From positions 10,539,501 to 10,603,500 of the forward strand of contig CM060990.1 of the NCBI GenBank assembly GCA_030765065.1: a stretch of DNA of 64,000 nucleotides, written 5' to 3'. Each line of letters begins with the position of its first letter. Positions within the stretch are counted from its first letter, which is position 1. Positions 42,952-55,489 of this stretch are shown in pieces. The DNA comes from Deroplatys truncata (Eukaryota > Arthropoda > Insecta > Mantodea > Mantidae). The translations under genes were made by a program, and so were the position numbers. The notes under the pieces were generated by a model, which was not told the origin of the DNA, did not search any database, and saw only the letters and a program-made list of their open reading frames with translations.

Positions 42952-44059
42952 GCTCCTCCGGGGTATCTTCAATGAATAAGAAGACCATAGGAGCATCGTT
43001 GAGGATTCTCCTCTTACACCGTCTCTTCTGCTTTTTCTCACCGCTCTCGTTCCGCCTCTTCCTCCGCTCCCTCCTCACACCCCTGCAACATATATTCAAA
43101 ACAATGTTAGAAATAGGTTTAGTTAATGATTTCATACGTCTGAAAGAGAAAATACATATATTAGAAAAATCCTCTCCCCTTGTACAACAAAAAGTATTAT
43201 CAAAGAGTGTCATACTCACTTCACGGTCTTGCACGATTCTGTGTGTATCTCGGGCGAGCAATCTGGAGTCGTCTGATTTATCCACTCCTGCATCCTCGTT
43301 GCTTTATCATCAGGGGTAGTAGTAATGTCGGGTAGTGGAGCGGCATCCTCCTCCATAGGCTGTGTATGGCGCTCTGCGATTGGATATTCCACTATATCGA
43401 CATCGCGTCTCTCAGGATCCAGCTCCTCTATTGGTACGGGTACCTTAGGCGCAGTCATTCGCAGTCTGTAATAATTTAATTTTTAGGTTAGACACAGAGT
43501 AGCATTAGAAGCAGTAAATGAATATGTAATTTAACATTTCTTCTACTTACTCGAGTTTTCTCTTCCTCCGCTGGTAGACCTCGCAGTTGTCGTTACATAG
43601 GAAGAAGGATGTCATGCGTTCATGCTGGGCCGGGTTAGTACAAAGTACAGAATGCATGTATCCGGTGCACGACTCTGTATCACATTTAGCTAGATGTTTC
43701 GAGACGAAGACATTGTCAACTTCATCGACATCGCTAAGATCCTCCACATCAACACCCCTGTGATTTTCACTGAAAGAATGAAATAATTTCAAGTTAGATT
43801 TCATTTAACATGCGTACAATATATTACCGAGTTATAGAAATATGTATATTACTTACATGTTCGCTCCTCGATAAACAGGACAGCTCTCTGTACACACTTC
43901 CAGTGTAGTCATCTGATCATGATGCGACGGTTGAGTACACAACACTGAATGCATTAAACCATTGCATGTTTCGGTATGGAAGTATACGTAGTGAAAATAA
44001 TCTTCCCCGCACTCGCTCCAGTAATCATTCACATCAGATGCACGATGATCACCAGCCAT
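42926..44059 (-). CDS. Four-exon accessory gene with duplicated Cys module
   Basis: Predicted exons on the minus strand: 44059-43857, 43769-43551, 43465-43220 and 43082-42926. Introns are 87, 85 and 137 bp, all phase 2, with GTAAGT, GTAAGT and GTGAGT donors and pyrimidine-AG acceptors; the spliced length is 274 aa. Exons 1 and 2 each encode C-x8-C-x14-C-x3-C: TCNGLMHSVLCTQP...VCTESCPVY and SCTGYMHSVLCTNP...LCNDNCEVY. Exon 3 is acidic/proline-rich and exon 4 opens with a long Arg/Lys run (RRERRKRRNESGEKKQKRR). The modules look metal-binding or disulfide-bonded; the basic tract suggests nuclear localisation. No family recognised. Adintoviruses are known to carry variable accessory genes at this end. 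Confidence 0.65.
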
Positions 44060-44120
44060 TTCGCTTATCACTGAACGAACACTGAAAAAACAATAAATGA
44101 TCGCTCCGGCTGCCTACGTT

Positions 44121-44129
44121 CCTTATATA
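44121..44129 (-). promoter_or_regulatory. TATA box of the Cys-rich accessory gene
   Basis: TATATAAGG on the minus strand, 62-70 bp before the ATG at 44059, placing the transcript start near 44095. Confidence 0.65.
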
Positions 44130-44501
44130 CTGTAGACGGTGACGTCACGCAGCGGTGGAGGGGTGGAATGCATGTTGAGACCTGTTATTCACCCTCCAGG
44201 CAGAGCCCAGCTGTCTATTTTTTGAATACAATCACCTTTTTTAATAACATTTATAATATTTAACTATAATGTTATCCGTATTTATTTTACTTTTAATAAC
44301 ATATGTAGTATTCACCAATCAATGAGACGCTTCTGAATTATGAATACTTTATTCGCAATATTTTATTGAAAGAAATAAGAACTATGAAACTTAATCATTA
44401 ATTATCAGGGAAAAAATTGTCTAGACTTGGGTTTTTCCACGGTTTGTGATGGAAATTCTACGAGCTAAAAGGTATTTACATTGAGTGTCTGGGGGTTTTT
44501 C
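44130..44501. other. AT-rich spacer inside the right repeat
   Basis: No coding frame or repeat recognised between the accessory promoter and the right terminal inverted repeat. Confidence 0.5.
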
Positions 44502-45260
44502 AGAGCACTTAGGAAAACAATTACTGGCATTGTGCGCTAATGAGGTGAAAGCGTCTAAAGATGTCAGCTAATAGAGGTCACCGTTACCATCAGACAGAAG
44601 TAGGTTACGGGTTTTTTCATTACATGCCAGGCTCTTGTTCGCTAATGGAGTGAAAGCCTCTAACGGGTCAGCTAATGTGTGTCACCGTTACCTCCAGACG
44701 GAAGTATGTCGTTGATCGCTAATGTATGTAAACAGATCCGGAATGTAAACTTAAAAGCCTATTAATGTGTTGAAAGCGTCTAACATGTTCAGCTAATGGA
44801 CAAGCGATTTCCCCAGATACAAGAAGGCTGCAGTGTTTCATTACATGACAGACTGTTACCGTGAGCAGACTACTTATACTCAAGCTCCAGTCAACAATTC
44901 ATTAATCAAAAAACTTAATTACTCGAGGATGCAATCTGCAGACCTTAGTAATCATAAAAAAAATGTTTGACGAACATTACCTAATTAATTTGCCGGGGGG
45001 CGGCAGGACTCGAGAAAACAATTCCATCAAGTCATGACGCCACAGTAGAACGCATGGGGGAGGGGGTAGAACCTGTTAGCACAGATACTGCCGGCATTAG
45101 GTGAGCACACAAAGCGAGAGGGGGCGGGGCCTAACGACACGAGACCTGGCGGCATGTGAGCACACAAAGGGAGGGGGCGGGGCTTGTCGGCGTAGAACAA
45201 AGAACTTTATCGCTTGTCGGCATCTCTCTACTGTGCTCAAGTCGCTATTTTATTTCTACT
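44502..45260 (-). repeat. Right terminal inverted repeat
   Basis: 759 bp, reverse complement of 27918-28679 with few differences. It carries the same G/C-box-like triplet and 'cattagcgaac'-type repeats. It ends TTTCTACT, immediately followed by the target duplication. Confidence 0.95.
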
Positions 45261-45266
45261 GCCATA
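45261..45266. repeat. Target-site duplication GCCATA, right
   Basis: Exact copy of 27912-27917; sequence of the 6-kb element resumes here. Confidence 0.95.
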
Positions 45267-45840
45267 TTTTTAAAACATTACTTGAATATTATCAGAACTG
45301 AATGTGCCAACCGTATGGAACTACACACTTAGCGCTAAACGTTGTGATCGATATCTATGACAATTAAAAAGCAAAACGAACTTATATTAAACATAATAAA
45401 TACCCTCTGAGCACGCGTAGAACCCTCTATTGGTGATAATTATGAAACTATTATTACTAATAACATTATTTATTACTAGCAACAAACGTTAAAAACAAGA
45501 TATACATTATGCGAACCTTGTTTCTCAAGAAAATTATTGAATCTTAAACTTGTGTAGCACCCGCATAAAGAATGCAATATTTGATTTTTAAGCAAAATAT
45601 TATGCAAAGAATATGTTAATTTATTTCGCTTGAATTGTTCTAGTGATGTGAAAAGTATTTGGTTTCGTTTTCTATCTTCTTAGAGTCAGGTCGCTGAATG
45701 CATACACAGAAGTAAATGTAACCTTTGAGACGATACCGGCACGCTGGCTATAGCCAGGCATGACTAGTCGAGAAGAAATTTCTTCCCCCTCTTCCTCTAC
45801 ACCCTTTGGCCTATCGGAAAACATTTGAAGCCCACTGTAC
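45261..45840. mobile_element. ~6-kb inverted-terminus repeat element, copy 2, right part
   Basis: Collinear with 5580-6158 of copy 1 (gaatgtgccaac...atggaac...cacacacttagcgc). It ends 'cggaaaacatttgaagccca' then CTGTAC at 45840. Removing the Polinton gives an element of ~5.46 kb. Confidence 0.75.
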
Positions 45841-48800
45841 ATTGACTACTAAAATAACACGCATATCCCGTTAATGTCTGCTCTCTTGCCAGACAAGAGC
45901 TCCGATAGGCATGCTCAATTTTTAAACAAACAGAAACATTTGGTGTTACCCATCAGAGTTCGTTATTGATTTTAAAAGCGCAACAAGAAATGCAATTGTG
46001 AGCGTTTTTGCGCACTCTTATCCATGGATGTCGCTTTCATTTGGGTCAAGCCTGGTTTCGTAAAATGTGGCAACTAGGTCTTGCATAAGATTATACCAAA
46101 GGTGATTGTGAAGTCGGGAACTGGTTAATCTACAGCTATGGACTTCGTTTTCTACATCGAAAAGAGTCAGGTGACTACTGTATCAATGAGTTGATGACTA
46201 TAAAACCACAGCATTATAGCCTCGGCGCTTTTTCTGATTACTGAACACATACTTACATTAGTGAAGAAAGTCTATTTCCTCCACACATGTGGTCCTTGTG
46301 AATCTTTCCATTCCTCGCTCAACTCAAATTTCTACCACCATCATCTACATATTTTTAACTTCTTGCAAGTTCTCAAGTTAATTCAGGTAGACACTATTAA
46401 AATCCGCAGTCTCTGGGTAGAGATTCAGTCCAGAAGAGACAAACTCTTACAAGAAACTGCTATACATTCAAAAACTATTTTAAGGCTACTCAGAGGGCGA
46501 ATATCTAGGTTTCAATATGTTAAAGCAGTTTCATATAAAAACAAAATTCCTCTGTAAATGGAAATAAACGGACGAAAACAAATGCAGGATGTGACCTTAT
46601 GACAAAATATTTTATCCGCTGATAACGTACTACGTTATCTGAATTTTTAAAGCCGCGCGAGGTGCGACAATTTTGTCGTTATCTTGTAGCTCGTTCTGTT
46701 GTCTCGTGCGCCAGCTGCTCCAGCGATGCGTGAGTTTAATGTGATCTAATACTTGAGCTATTGAAGCGAGTTGTCCACCATTTGAAAATAAGGAATGAAA
46801 CGATTATGAATGGTAGCACTAGAACTATAACAACTGAATTAGTATACCTGCTAACTTCTCCTGTATCAGTTTTGCGGTTTTAAATAACTGTTTCCGCAAT
46901 AAAGAAACTAGATGAGTAAATTGCCGTGAGTCGCTAAAATGCTTATCGGCAAAACCCCTCGCGGCTACCGCTAAGTAACATAACCCAGCGCGGTCTTACG
47001 CACTGCGATCTACCGATCACCGTACAGACTGTACACGAAGGAAAGAATTTTAGCAATACACAGTCTTTTATTATTTACGTCCGGCCTACTTTAGAACTAC
47101 CCCACCAACGTTACTTCTTACGCGGAGCCAATCTGAAAACTCTAACAAGTGCGTCTGTTACCTTGTTGCTATGCTATGTTCGGCTGAATCTAGCAACATT
47201 TCATTTTTCAATTTCCAGAATTGGCCTACGTGACTTTGCACTGAACTTAAAGTCTAACTGCATTCCAGGAATCCTTATGCCTAGCGCGTTCGCTCCTCGT
47301 TGTTGCTACTGACTTTTCTTAACATGACTTGCTAATTACTTTCTTCTTTCCGGACAAATCTTTTCAACTCAAGCTTATTACATTATACACTGATTTAATA
47401 TAGAGGAATTATCATTTTCAATTATACTATGTATATCTTACTATTACTTCTTTATTTAATTGTTTATATCTTTCTGTCAATAAATACGGTATCGCCACAT
47501 CTAACAAATTATTTTGCTTGGCAGTCCCAAGGGTAAAAGCGTATTTTTCTATAAGTTCCAACTCTGCATAAAGTGGACCGGAAACTTTTCGTGGAGAAAT
47601 TACAGATCACTATTTTAGGGTATCCCGGTCAGTGTAGGAACTTACTCATCCAGCTTGGTCACAGACTGGCCGTGTAGGAACTTCTAAAACTCCGATTAGA
47701 ATGTGCTTCTAGTAAAGCTGTTCCATCGGGAATAGATAAGCACAGAGATAGCAAGAAACTTTGTTAAATATCTGACTAAGGATTTGGGAATGCTGTCGAA
47801 GTTACAAAAGATAAATCAAAACATCTCTGTAAGACAAACATTTTAAATTCATCCATGCATACAGAGCGGGCAACATTAAACCTACAAACCTGGAGAATTA
47901 GCAAAGTAAATAAAACTATTCTTTCCAGGAATGTATTAGGAGGCATCCTTTAACCGTTAGGAAACTTAGTAATTCTTCAGATGTAATAATAACTGCTTAA
48001 ATTTTGCTTATTTTTCCTTCCTCCTGACCTAATACAGTACGTATTTGCTAAGGTGGCAAATCATAACGGTTGTGAACCTGTATTATAGCTTCTTTCATCT
48101 CCTGATACAGTTCATTACTACCCAATCTTGATTGCAATGTCCTAGTTGAAACGAAATTCGACATCTCCCTTTACATTCATTCATTACTCCCGTTACGGGG
48201 GCACTATACTCAATATGTGACTTTTTAGGGGCAACCACATTTTGGAACGTTGATGTAAGTTAGCACTCACGTGCTTTTAATGCCTGTAAAGTTTTGATGC
48301 CATTTTTAAACTTGGATTAAATTGGTATGAATGGCAGGCTACCATTTTGGTGTCCATTAGGAAATGCCGTATTGTTTACAGCAATGGATGCTGACATACG
48401 TAAGGCATGATATGTACACTCTGTGCAGTTTTCGGCAGAAACTCTAAAGCATTCTACAACTTTACTATCGACTGTAAACTTTCAAACTGAGTCACGCAAC
48501 AAGAAGGCTTTAACGTTTGAGCGAGACCTCTTGTGCAAATAACAGTAATCAAACGTGTATGCTTTGAAATATAAGAGTACCAGAAGTATATTGCAAGCAG
48601 AAGTCAGTTACGTAGAAAAGAAATTTAGAGTGGACAACAATATACTGCGTTCACCCCAGTAAAGTCTTAACTCGGACAGCGTAACTGAAAGGACAATTGA
48701 TAATTTTGTACAACATTTCAGCATCAACAGATCTCTGTATTTCTGGATCTTTTGGAGTACTGGCGCGAAACATCATTACTTATTTCTGAACAAACTCATA

Positions 48801-51600
48801 GGAAAGGGACGAAGATCAGAAATGTAAATGTATCATACCAATGGAAGAAATATTAAGTAGAAAAACAAAGTAGAGAGTAACAAAATAGATTAAGTAACTC
48901 CGCAGGATGTGTACAAAACTCATTGAAGACCAAAAATATTTTGGTGATACCTTTACTGGCACAGAATGAGTCTCTACTCTGAAAATTGAAATGATGAAGA
49001 TGTACACGGGTTCCTTAATAGGTGGCTTGAACAAATTTTAAGAAACAATTATTTTAGGCAACTAAAGCACAACGATTTTTCAGAGATTTTTCAGGTAAAT
49101 ACTGATTTTGTTAACTATTTCGGGAGATAAGAAGGCCATCAAATTTAGGGCAGAATGTAGATACCCCAAAACTAGAACAAGATTGGGAGCGGTCTCCGAC
49201 CAGCCAGCACCGGGTAAGTTCAAATCTGCAAATGGTAGGTGGAGATGTTAAGTCCCCTTCCGCTTCTAGTCCTATTGTACCCCAAAACAAAAATCGGCCG
49301 GTGGGAGTAGAATAGACTATTGCAGTGGCACATGTCATTGCCTCTTTAAGATCATAAAAACTTTGAGAAAGAAGAGATAGTATTTGAGATTTTCAGCATT
49401 GCTGTTTACTGCAAGGTCGTCTAAGATAACATTGTGCCACAAATATGTCACGAGCACACCACATAACGTTTTCTTCCTGCCTGGGAGGAATATAAATGCA
49501 TTTTATGATCCAGAGTTATGAGGGAAGGCGCCGTAGCAATAGAGCTGCTAGTCTCGGCGTCAATGTCCGCAAATAAACCACTTCTTCTCCATGCTGGTGA
49601 TGAAAACGGCAAGCGCGGCATATATACGTAATCCGTACAAGAGGACCTCATAAAACCGTCTTATATTTAGCACCGTACTGACACTGGAACAGTTGTTTTT
49701 AATTCACAAATAAACTGAAACAACTACGGTATTAATATCTGATGATTTTTGTGTAGACCTTGATTGCTCAAGAGGTCTACTTCTAAAAACGTCTATTTGT
49801 CTGAAAATTAAAAGGCGAAATAGTCGTAAAACTTTACATTGGCGCATTAATTATTTTATTTTCTGCCCCTTGTTCTACATCTCTTCAGCCACCAGGCAAT
49901 ATCTTCAAATATTAGGTTTAAAGTATAGGATTGAACATAGTAAACACTTTCAGGTACGGTTTCACCAGGCACCATCCAATTGATTCACGCGATTCTTTCT
50001 TCCAATGTGCATTATTTTCTCGCCCACGGCTTCTACGATTTTATGTTTGCGTCAGATACTGGGGAAAGATGAGGAGGGCATAGGTTCTCTCTTCAGTCAC
50101 CGAACAGCATGCGCTTGGACTGCAATCGAAAATATAGCATGTGACGTCATCGAGTTGTCGGAACTATCATTACAGGAAAAAGTCACTAAATTTGCTGCAA
50201 CTTGTGCATAAATAAATGTAATGATATACAGCGAGAAATCACAAGGGGTATTAAAGTCAGTTTTTAAAGCCACCAACAGCAAACAGCTCATAAAAATAGT
50301 GCTGGAAATTATTACATATACGAAATGGAATCGAAAAGAAAGCAACCAGTGCTGCTTTCAACAGCCGGAATCGCTTCCAAAACTCCCTTTCGCTCCAATG
50401 TTCGAAATTATTCTTTCGGGATATAGTTATTTTGGCTCTCCTGTTGTTATAACCAACAATTCGGTAATCAATCGCGACTGGAGGTATACCATTTTTGTAT
50501 AGTTAACTCCAAGTTTGCACTTTTGTGGTTGGTACTCCCAGTTAGCCTTCAACATCTGAGTGTTTAACCCGAGCCTTAACTTGAGATTGTAAGGATCCGC
50601 TCATTTCTGGGAGGGTTAGGGGAGGAGCGACAGTCAGTTACTTTCGAGCGGCAGTCTTCTGCAGACGTCTCGCCACGCCGCTCTAGTGGATGGCGACCTA
50701 TGTTGGAGCATTTACGTATACTTTCACAGTTTATATTACTGGAGATTATAACAAGTCGTATTTATGTGTTGTTTCCTTCAGTGTTTGCAGCTTCGGCTAT
50801 TACTCCTTCAACTTTTCAACAAATGAGTCAACATGCGCCAACGAGTTATAACGTTTACAACGTTTGAAGTGACCGACTTCTATGTTGGAAATATATCACT
50901 GACTGGCACAAGAGGTAGGTCCAAATAAAGGATAAGTTGACATTATTCAGTTAAATGGCAGAGAAAACTTCGTCTTCGTGAAGTTAATTTCACCAATTAA
51001 ATACGAGCAGATTCTGCAAAATATGCCACACACACACATCATTTCAATTTCAATGAGACATTCGCCTGAGTATCACAATCACAGCCTCTGATCAAACACC
51101 AATCACTGTCGAGGCATTTCATCTGGCTTAGGAGGTTCTACATCACGCTCTCAGTAATGTGTTAAGTGCCTATGGGACAATTTTTGAGATTAGAAAGAAA
51201 ACTTGGAATACCCAATATATTCTACCGGTAAAAAATGGCATAAGGATTATCAAAATGGTTGTTAAGGAGAATAATCCCTCATTTCTTAAGATGGTTCTTG
51301 TTCAAGACCAGGTGGTATATCCAGGTTAGGTTACTGCGTGCTTTCTCGGTCAGGAAACTACTCATTTAGAAGATATATGCCCGCAGAGAAAAACTATTTT
51401 GCCTGTAGCAGATCACAGTACACCACATCGTTTAGTGAGATAGTAGACGTGCACCACACCAAGAAGGACACAAGTGCCGTTCCTGAGAACCACATGACTC
51501 CCGGGCCGAGTCAGCAGAACCAAATGGATCCAGTCGTTGCCGCTGTCCCAACCAACTTAGTTTTCTTGGAAGAGCGTAGCGAAGCGAGTGACGGTCAGTG
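45841..51600. other. No gene seen
   Basis: Apparently single-copy intronic DNA. Short frames (98 aa at 46261-46557 and others) match nothing I recognise and lack splice or promoter support. Confidence 0.45.
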
Positions 51601-51606
51601 TACAGA

Positions 51607-53846
51607 GAGCGCCAAAGAAAATCTTCGGCGGATATTGCATCGCTTTCTGGGGTCTTTTGAGGCGTGTTCTTCACCTTACCTATTGCAGAGCATGGTGGCT
51701 TGTCAACACAGCAATAAGGGGGAAAACAGGTGAGCGTGATTCCTTTGCTTTTCTGGTGTTATTGAAACCAAAACATGTTTATTATTTCAGAATCAGTCAT
51801 GCCGTATACTAGGGAAATTACACGTGGACGTATCGTGGGTATGTGGGAGGCTTGTCCCGCTGTTACAGCAATTGCAACGGCAGTGCATAAAAGTGTTTTT
51901 ATAGTAAATTACTGGATAAAAATATTCCAGAAAAGAGGGAAAGACGGTCTACATACTGGTCAGAAATTGGTCATTCCCCGTGAAACATACACAGATGATG
52001 ATATTTATTTACTAATTGACTGATCATGTTTAGAAACTAGAGATAAATATGTATACGTATGTGATTTACCGAATATGACATACATATTATGGCAATAAAA
52101 CTTGGTTATATTTCATCTATAATCCTGTTGTATTCCTATGATCAGCAATATGCTAGTATATTAACCAATTATAGTTTGAATTAGAGAGAAATCATGTTGC
52201 TTTGTTTATTTATTATCTAGTTATGTTTGCTTCTATGCAGCAACAAGCATTGAAATCACTGTTAGAATACAGGTATGTTTATTTTTTGTTGTAAAGTGCT
52301 GCCTTGCGATGTATTTAATAAATATCATTCAAGCTTTAATTTGCACACCCTGAAAACCTTCTCACACTACATATTCTACATTTCGCTAACCTGGGCGCTC
52401 ACCAAGCTTTCCCCTTAGCTTTTAACCCTTTCAAAGGCGTGTCCTGCACTAGCCGATAAGGTATGCGCTACTAATCACGATAAGAGGTCTGTATCACAAA
52501 CTGAATGCACTCAATCTACCTCTTTCTCTTTTAGCCAATACGATCAAGAGCGTAAACATATATTTCGTTTCTACGCCATTTTATAACCTTTGTTGTGGTG
52601 ATTGGTGTAACTATTTAACAGGAGTGATGCACCCTTGCACCGTAGTCTAAAGTAACCAATGAAATGGCAATGGCTTCGCAAAGCCACGTACAACGTGCAG
52701 AAAATCTTCGGCAGATTTTGTATCCTGTTCTGGAGTCTTTTGAAGCGTGTCCTTCACCTTACCTATCGCAGAGTTTGATAACACAGCAATAAGAGGGAAA
52801 AGAGGGGAGGTTGATGCCTTTGCTTTTTCTGGTGTAATTGAAACCAAAACCTGTTTACTGTTTCAGAAACAGTCATGCCGTATACTAGCGAAATTACTCG
52901 TGGACGTATCGTGGGTATGTAACAGGCTGGTCGCACTATTACAGCAATTGCAACGGCGGTGCATAAAAGTGTTTTTATATTAAATTACTGCATAAAAATA
53001 TTTCAGGAAAGTGGTGAATACGGTCAACATACTCGTCAGAAATTGGGCACTCCCCGTAAAACATCCGCAGGTGATGATATTCGTTTACTAAATGCAAATT
53101 ACTCTTTTGTTATAATTTGTTAAACATGTTTAGAAACTAGAGATAAATGTGCATATGTATATGGTTTACTGAATATGACATACATATTATGGCAATAAAA
53201 TTGGGTTATATTTTTGTCTATAATCCTGTTGTATTCCTATTATCAGCAATATGTTAGTAAAGGTATATTAACATATTGTAGTTTGAATTAGACGGAAAAC
53301 ATGCTGCTTTATTTATTTATTATTTAGTTATGCTTGGTTCTATGCACCAAAATCATAGATACACTGTGAAAATACAGTTCTGTTTATTTTTTGTTATAGA
53401 GTATTGCTATGTATTTAATGAATACCATTCAAGCTTTAATTTGAAAATCTTCTCACACTGCACATTCTACATTTCGCTAAGCTGGGCGCTCATCAAGTTT
53501 TCCCCCTTAGCTTTTAACCCCTTCAAAGGCGTGTGCTGCACTAGCCGATAAGGTATGCGCTACTAATCACGATAAGAGGTCTGTATGAGAAACTGAATGC
53601 TCTCAATCTACCTCTTTCTCTTTTAGCCAATACGATCGAGAGCGTAAACATATATTTCGTTTCTACGCCATTTTGTAACCTTTGTTACCACAACAAACTA
53701 TTGGTGCAACTATTTAGCAGAAGGACTGTGGCATCATTGCACCGTGGCCTAAAGCAACCAATGAAATGACCATAGCTTCGCAAGGCCACTCACAACGATA
53801 AATAATGTGACAGACACGAGGTGCAGTTAGATTTTCTTTGGCGCTC
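51607..53846. mobile_element. Tandemly duplicated 2.2-kb element with inverted ends
   Basis: The ends are an exact 18-bp inverted repeat: GAGCGCCAAAGAAAATCT at 51607-51624 and its reverse complement at 53829-53846, with weaker similarity outside. The interior is two tandem ~1.1-kb copies (about 51613-52697 and 52698-53790). Each has a helix-turn-helix-like transposase fragment: MPYTREITRGRIVGMWEACP (51793 on) and 'ARAVHKS'-type sequence. The second has a stop after 'GRIVGM'. The rest of the transposase is missing, so it is non-autonomous or decayed. Confidence 0.6.
51793..52023 (+). pseudogene. Transposase N-terminal fragment, tandem copy 1
   Basis: It reads through MPYTREITRGRIVGMWE and 'FQKRGKDGLHTGQKLVIPRE' to a stop, covering only a DNA-binding region like those of Tc1-type transposases. 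The homologous copy at 52875-53100 has an internal stop at 52919-52921. Confidence 0.55.
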
Positions 53847-53959
53847 TTTGAACAAACGGTTGAGAGTTTCACGCCCTTTCCGAGAAGAAAACGAATAGGG
53901 ACTTACCAGTTAAGAAAGGTATAAGTATTTTAAAATTGAAACAACTAACAAGGAGTGTC

Positions 53960-54478
53960 CCGGGAACGGATAACTCGGTAAAAAATGTATTTGACATAAA
54001 GTTTGTATTTTAACCCAATGAAATTCTAAAGTAAATATTTTGTTTATCTCTTAAGGCTTATCAGTCATACAAAAGTCATTCAGGATTAAAACAACTTCAC
54101 AGGTTATTTCCAGAAAGATCAATATATAAGTATCAGGTGACATGCAAATATCTTAAACATATAGTATTTTAATTGATATCGTTACGGCCACATTTGAGAC
54201 AGTAAAACAAACGCCAAATTTTTATGTAAAGCGTAGGTAGGGATGGGGGATTTTTTTTTGGGAAAATCTTTTTGTTGCATCCTTGGGAAATGCTCAAGAT
54301 CAATAACAAGTATGATATTAAAGCAACATTTCTTTTTGAATTACGCTGTTCGTGAACACAATTGCATACACCCGCGCATGCAGGGACATTTTTTTTCTAA
54401 CAATGATTTTCATCTGGATTCAGGAAGCCTCAAAACGTGTATTGCCGGTGAAATCTCGGTATTCAACTTCTGAGTGGA
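53960..54478 (-). mobile_element. Inverted fragment of the 6-kb family
   Basis: On the minus strand it matches the 4180-4680 part of the 6-kb element: 'accgagatttcaccgg' first, then the 'gcgacttttacataactgg'-like segment. It abuts the 102-bp satellite. Confidence 0.55.
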
Positions 54479-54479
54479 A

Positions 54480-55489
54480 CGCAATGCACACTCGCACTCT
54501 GCGACATCCACAGATCTATTGCGCCTACTACCTCCGACGAGAAAGGGGTGAGGTAGAGGTAGAAGTGAATCAACGCAGGGGGTCATTCCCCGCGCTCCGA
54601 ACTGCATAGATCTATTGCGGCTACCATCCACAGGAGGAAGGGGTGAAGTAGAGGTAGAAGTGAATCAACGCAGGGGGTCATCCCCCGCGCTCCGAACTGC
54701 ATAGATCTATTGCGGCTACCATCCACAGGAGGAAGGGGTGAGGTAGAGGTAGAAGTGAATCAACGCAGGGGGTCATTCCCCGCGCTCCGAACTGCATAGA
54801 TCTATTGCGGCTACCATCCACAGGAGGAAGGGGTGAAGTAGAGGTAGAAGTGAATCAACGCAGGGGGTCATCCCTCGCGCTCCGAACTGCATAGATCTAT
54901 TGCGGCTACCATTACCAGGAGGAAGAAATGAGGTAGAGATAGATATAGGGTTGAGGTGAATCAACGGAGGGGGACATCATTCCAAGGAGGAAGAGATAAA
55001 GTAGAGGTAGAAGAGCTAGATTTAGAGGTAGAAGTGAACCACATTAGGAGGATATCTCCCGCATCAACCTCCACAGGTCTATTGCGGCTACTACCCCCAG
55101 GGGAAGAGTTAAGGTAGAGGAAGAGGTAAAGATCAATCTCACTACCGGGACATCTGGCGCACCGCAACTTGCACAGGTCTATTGCGGCTATCACCCCCAG
55201 GATGAACGGCTGAGTTAAAGGTTAAGGTAGAGGAAGGGATGAATCACAGTAGGGGAAAATCTTGCGCGCTGCAACATGTACAGACCTATTGCGGTTACTA
55301 TCCCCAGGAGGAAGGGAAGAAGTAGAGATGGAGGAGAAGTGATTCACGGAAGGGCAACATCTTGCGCGTTGCTGCCTGCACAGATCTCTTGCGACTACCA
55401 TCCCTCCGGAGGAAGGAATGATGTAGGTTTGTAGGTGAATCAACGGAGGGAGACATCTCGCGCACTGCGACCTGCAGAGTTGTATTGTA
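54480..55489. repeat. ~100-bp minisatellite, left part
   Basis: Units contain 'cacagatctattgcggctac' followed by a 'aggaggaagg' run, and begin 'gtgaatcaacg'. Left-hand units (54515-54910) form a sub-block with 'gcgctccgaactgcata'. Interrupted at 55490 by a mariner. Confidence 0.9.

Larger units (their letters stand above)
27918..45260. mobile_element. Polinton/Maverick, adintovirus-type, 17,343 bp
   Basis: Bounded by ~760-bp inverted repeats whose outer ends are AGTAGAGATATAATAGCGAC and, reverse-complemented, AGTAGAAATAAAATAGCGAC, beginning with the 5'-AG typical of Polintons. It is flanked by GCCATA on both sides. It encodes family-B polymerase, DDE integrase, packaging ATPase, adenain-like protease, and minor and major capsid proteins, plus a PLA2-domain protein. 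The PLA2 gene together with the capsid set marks the adintovirus-like branch. The whole morphogenetic set is open, so the insertion looks young. The polymerase gene has a stop in one leader exon and a +1 shift, so autonomy is uncertain. Confidence 0.95.

Noticed and set aside
45101..45301. 66-aa frame in the right terminal repeat
   Set aside because: Lies in the terminal inverted repeat and crosses the element boundary and target duplication.
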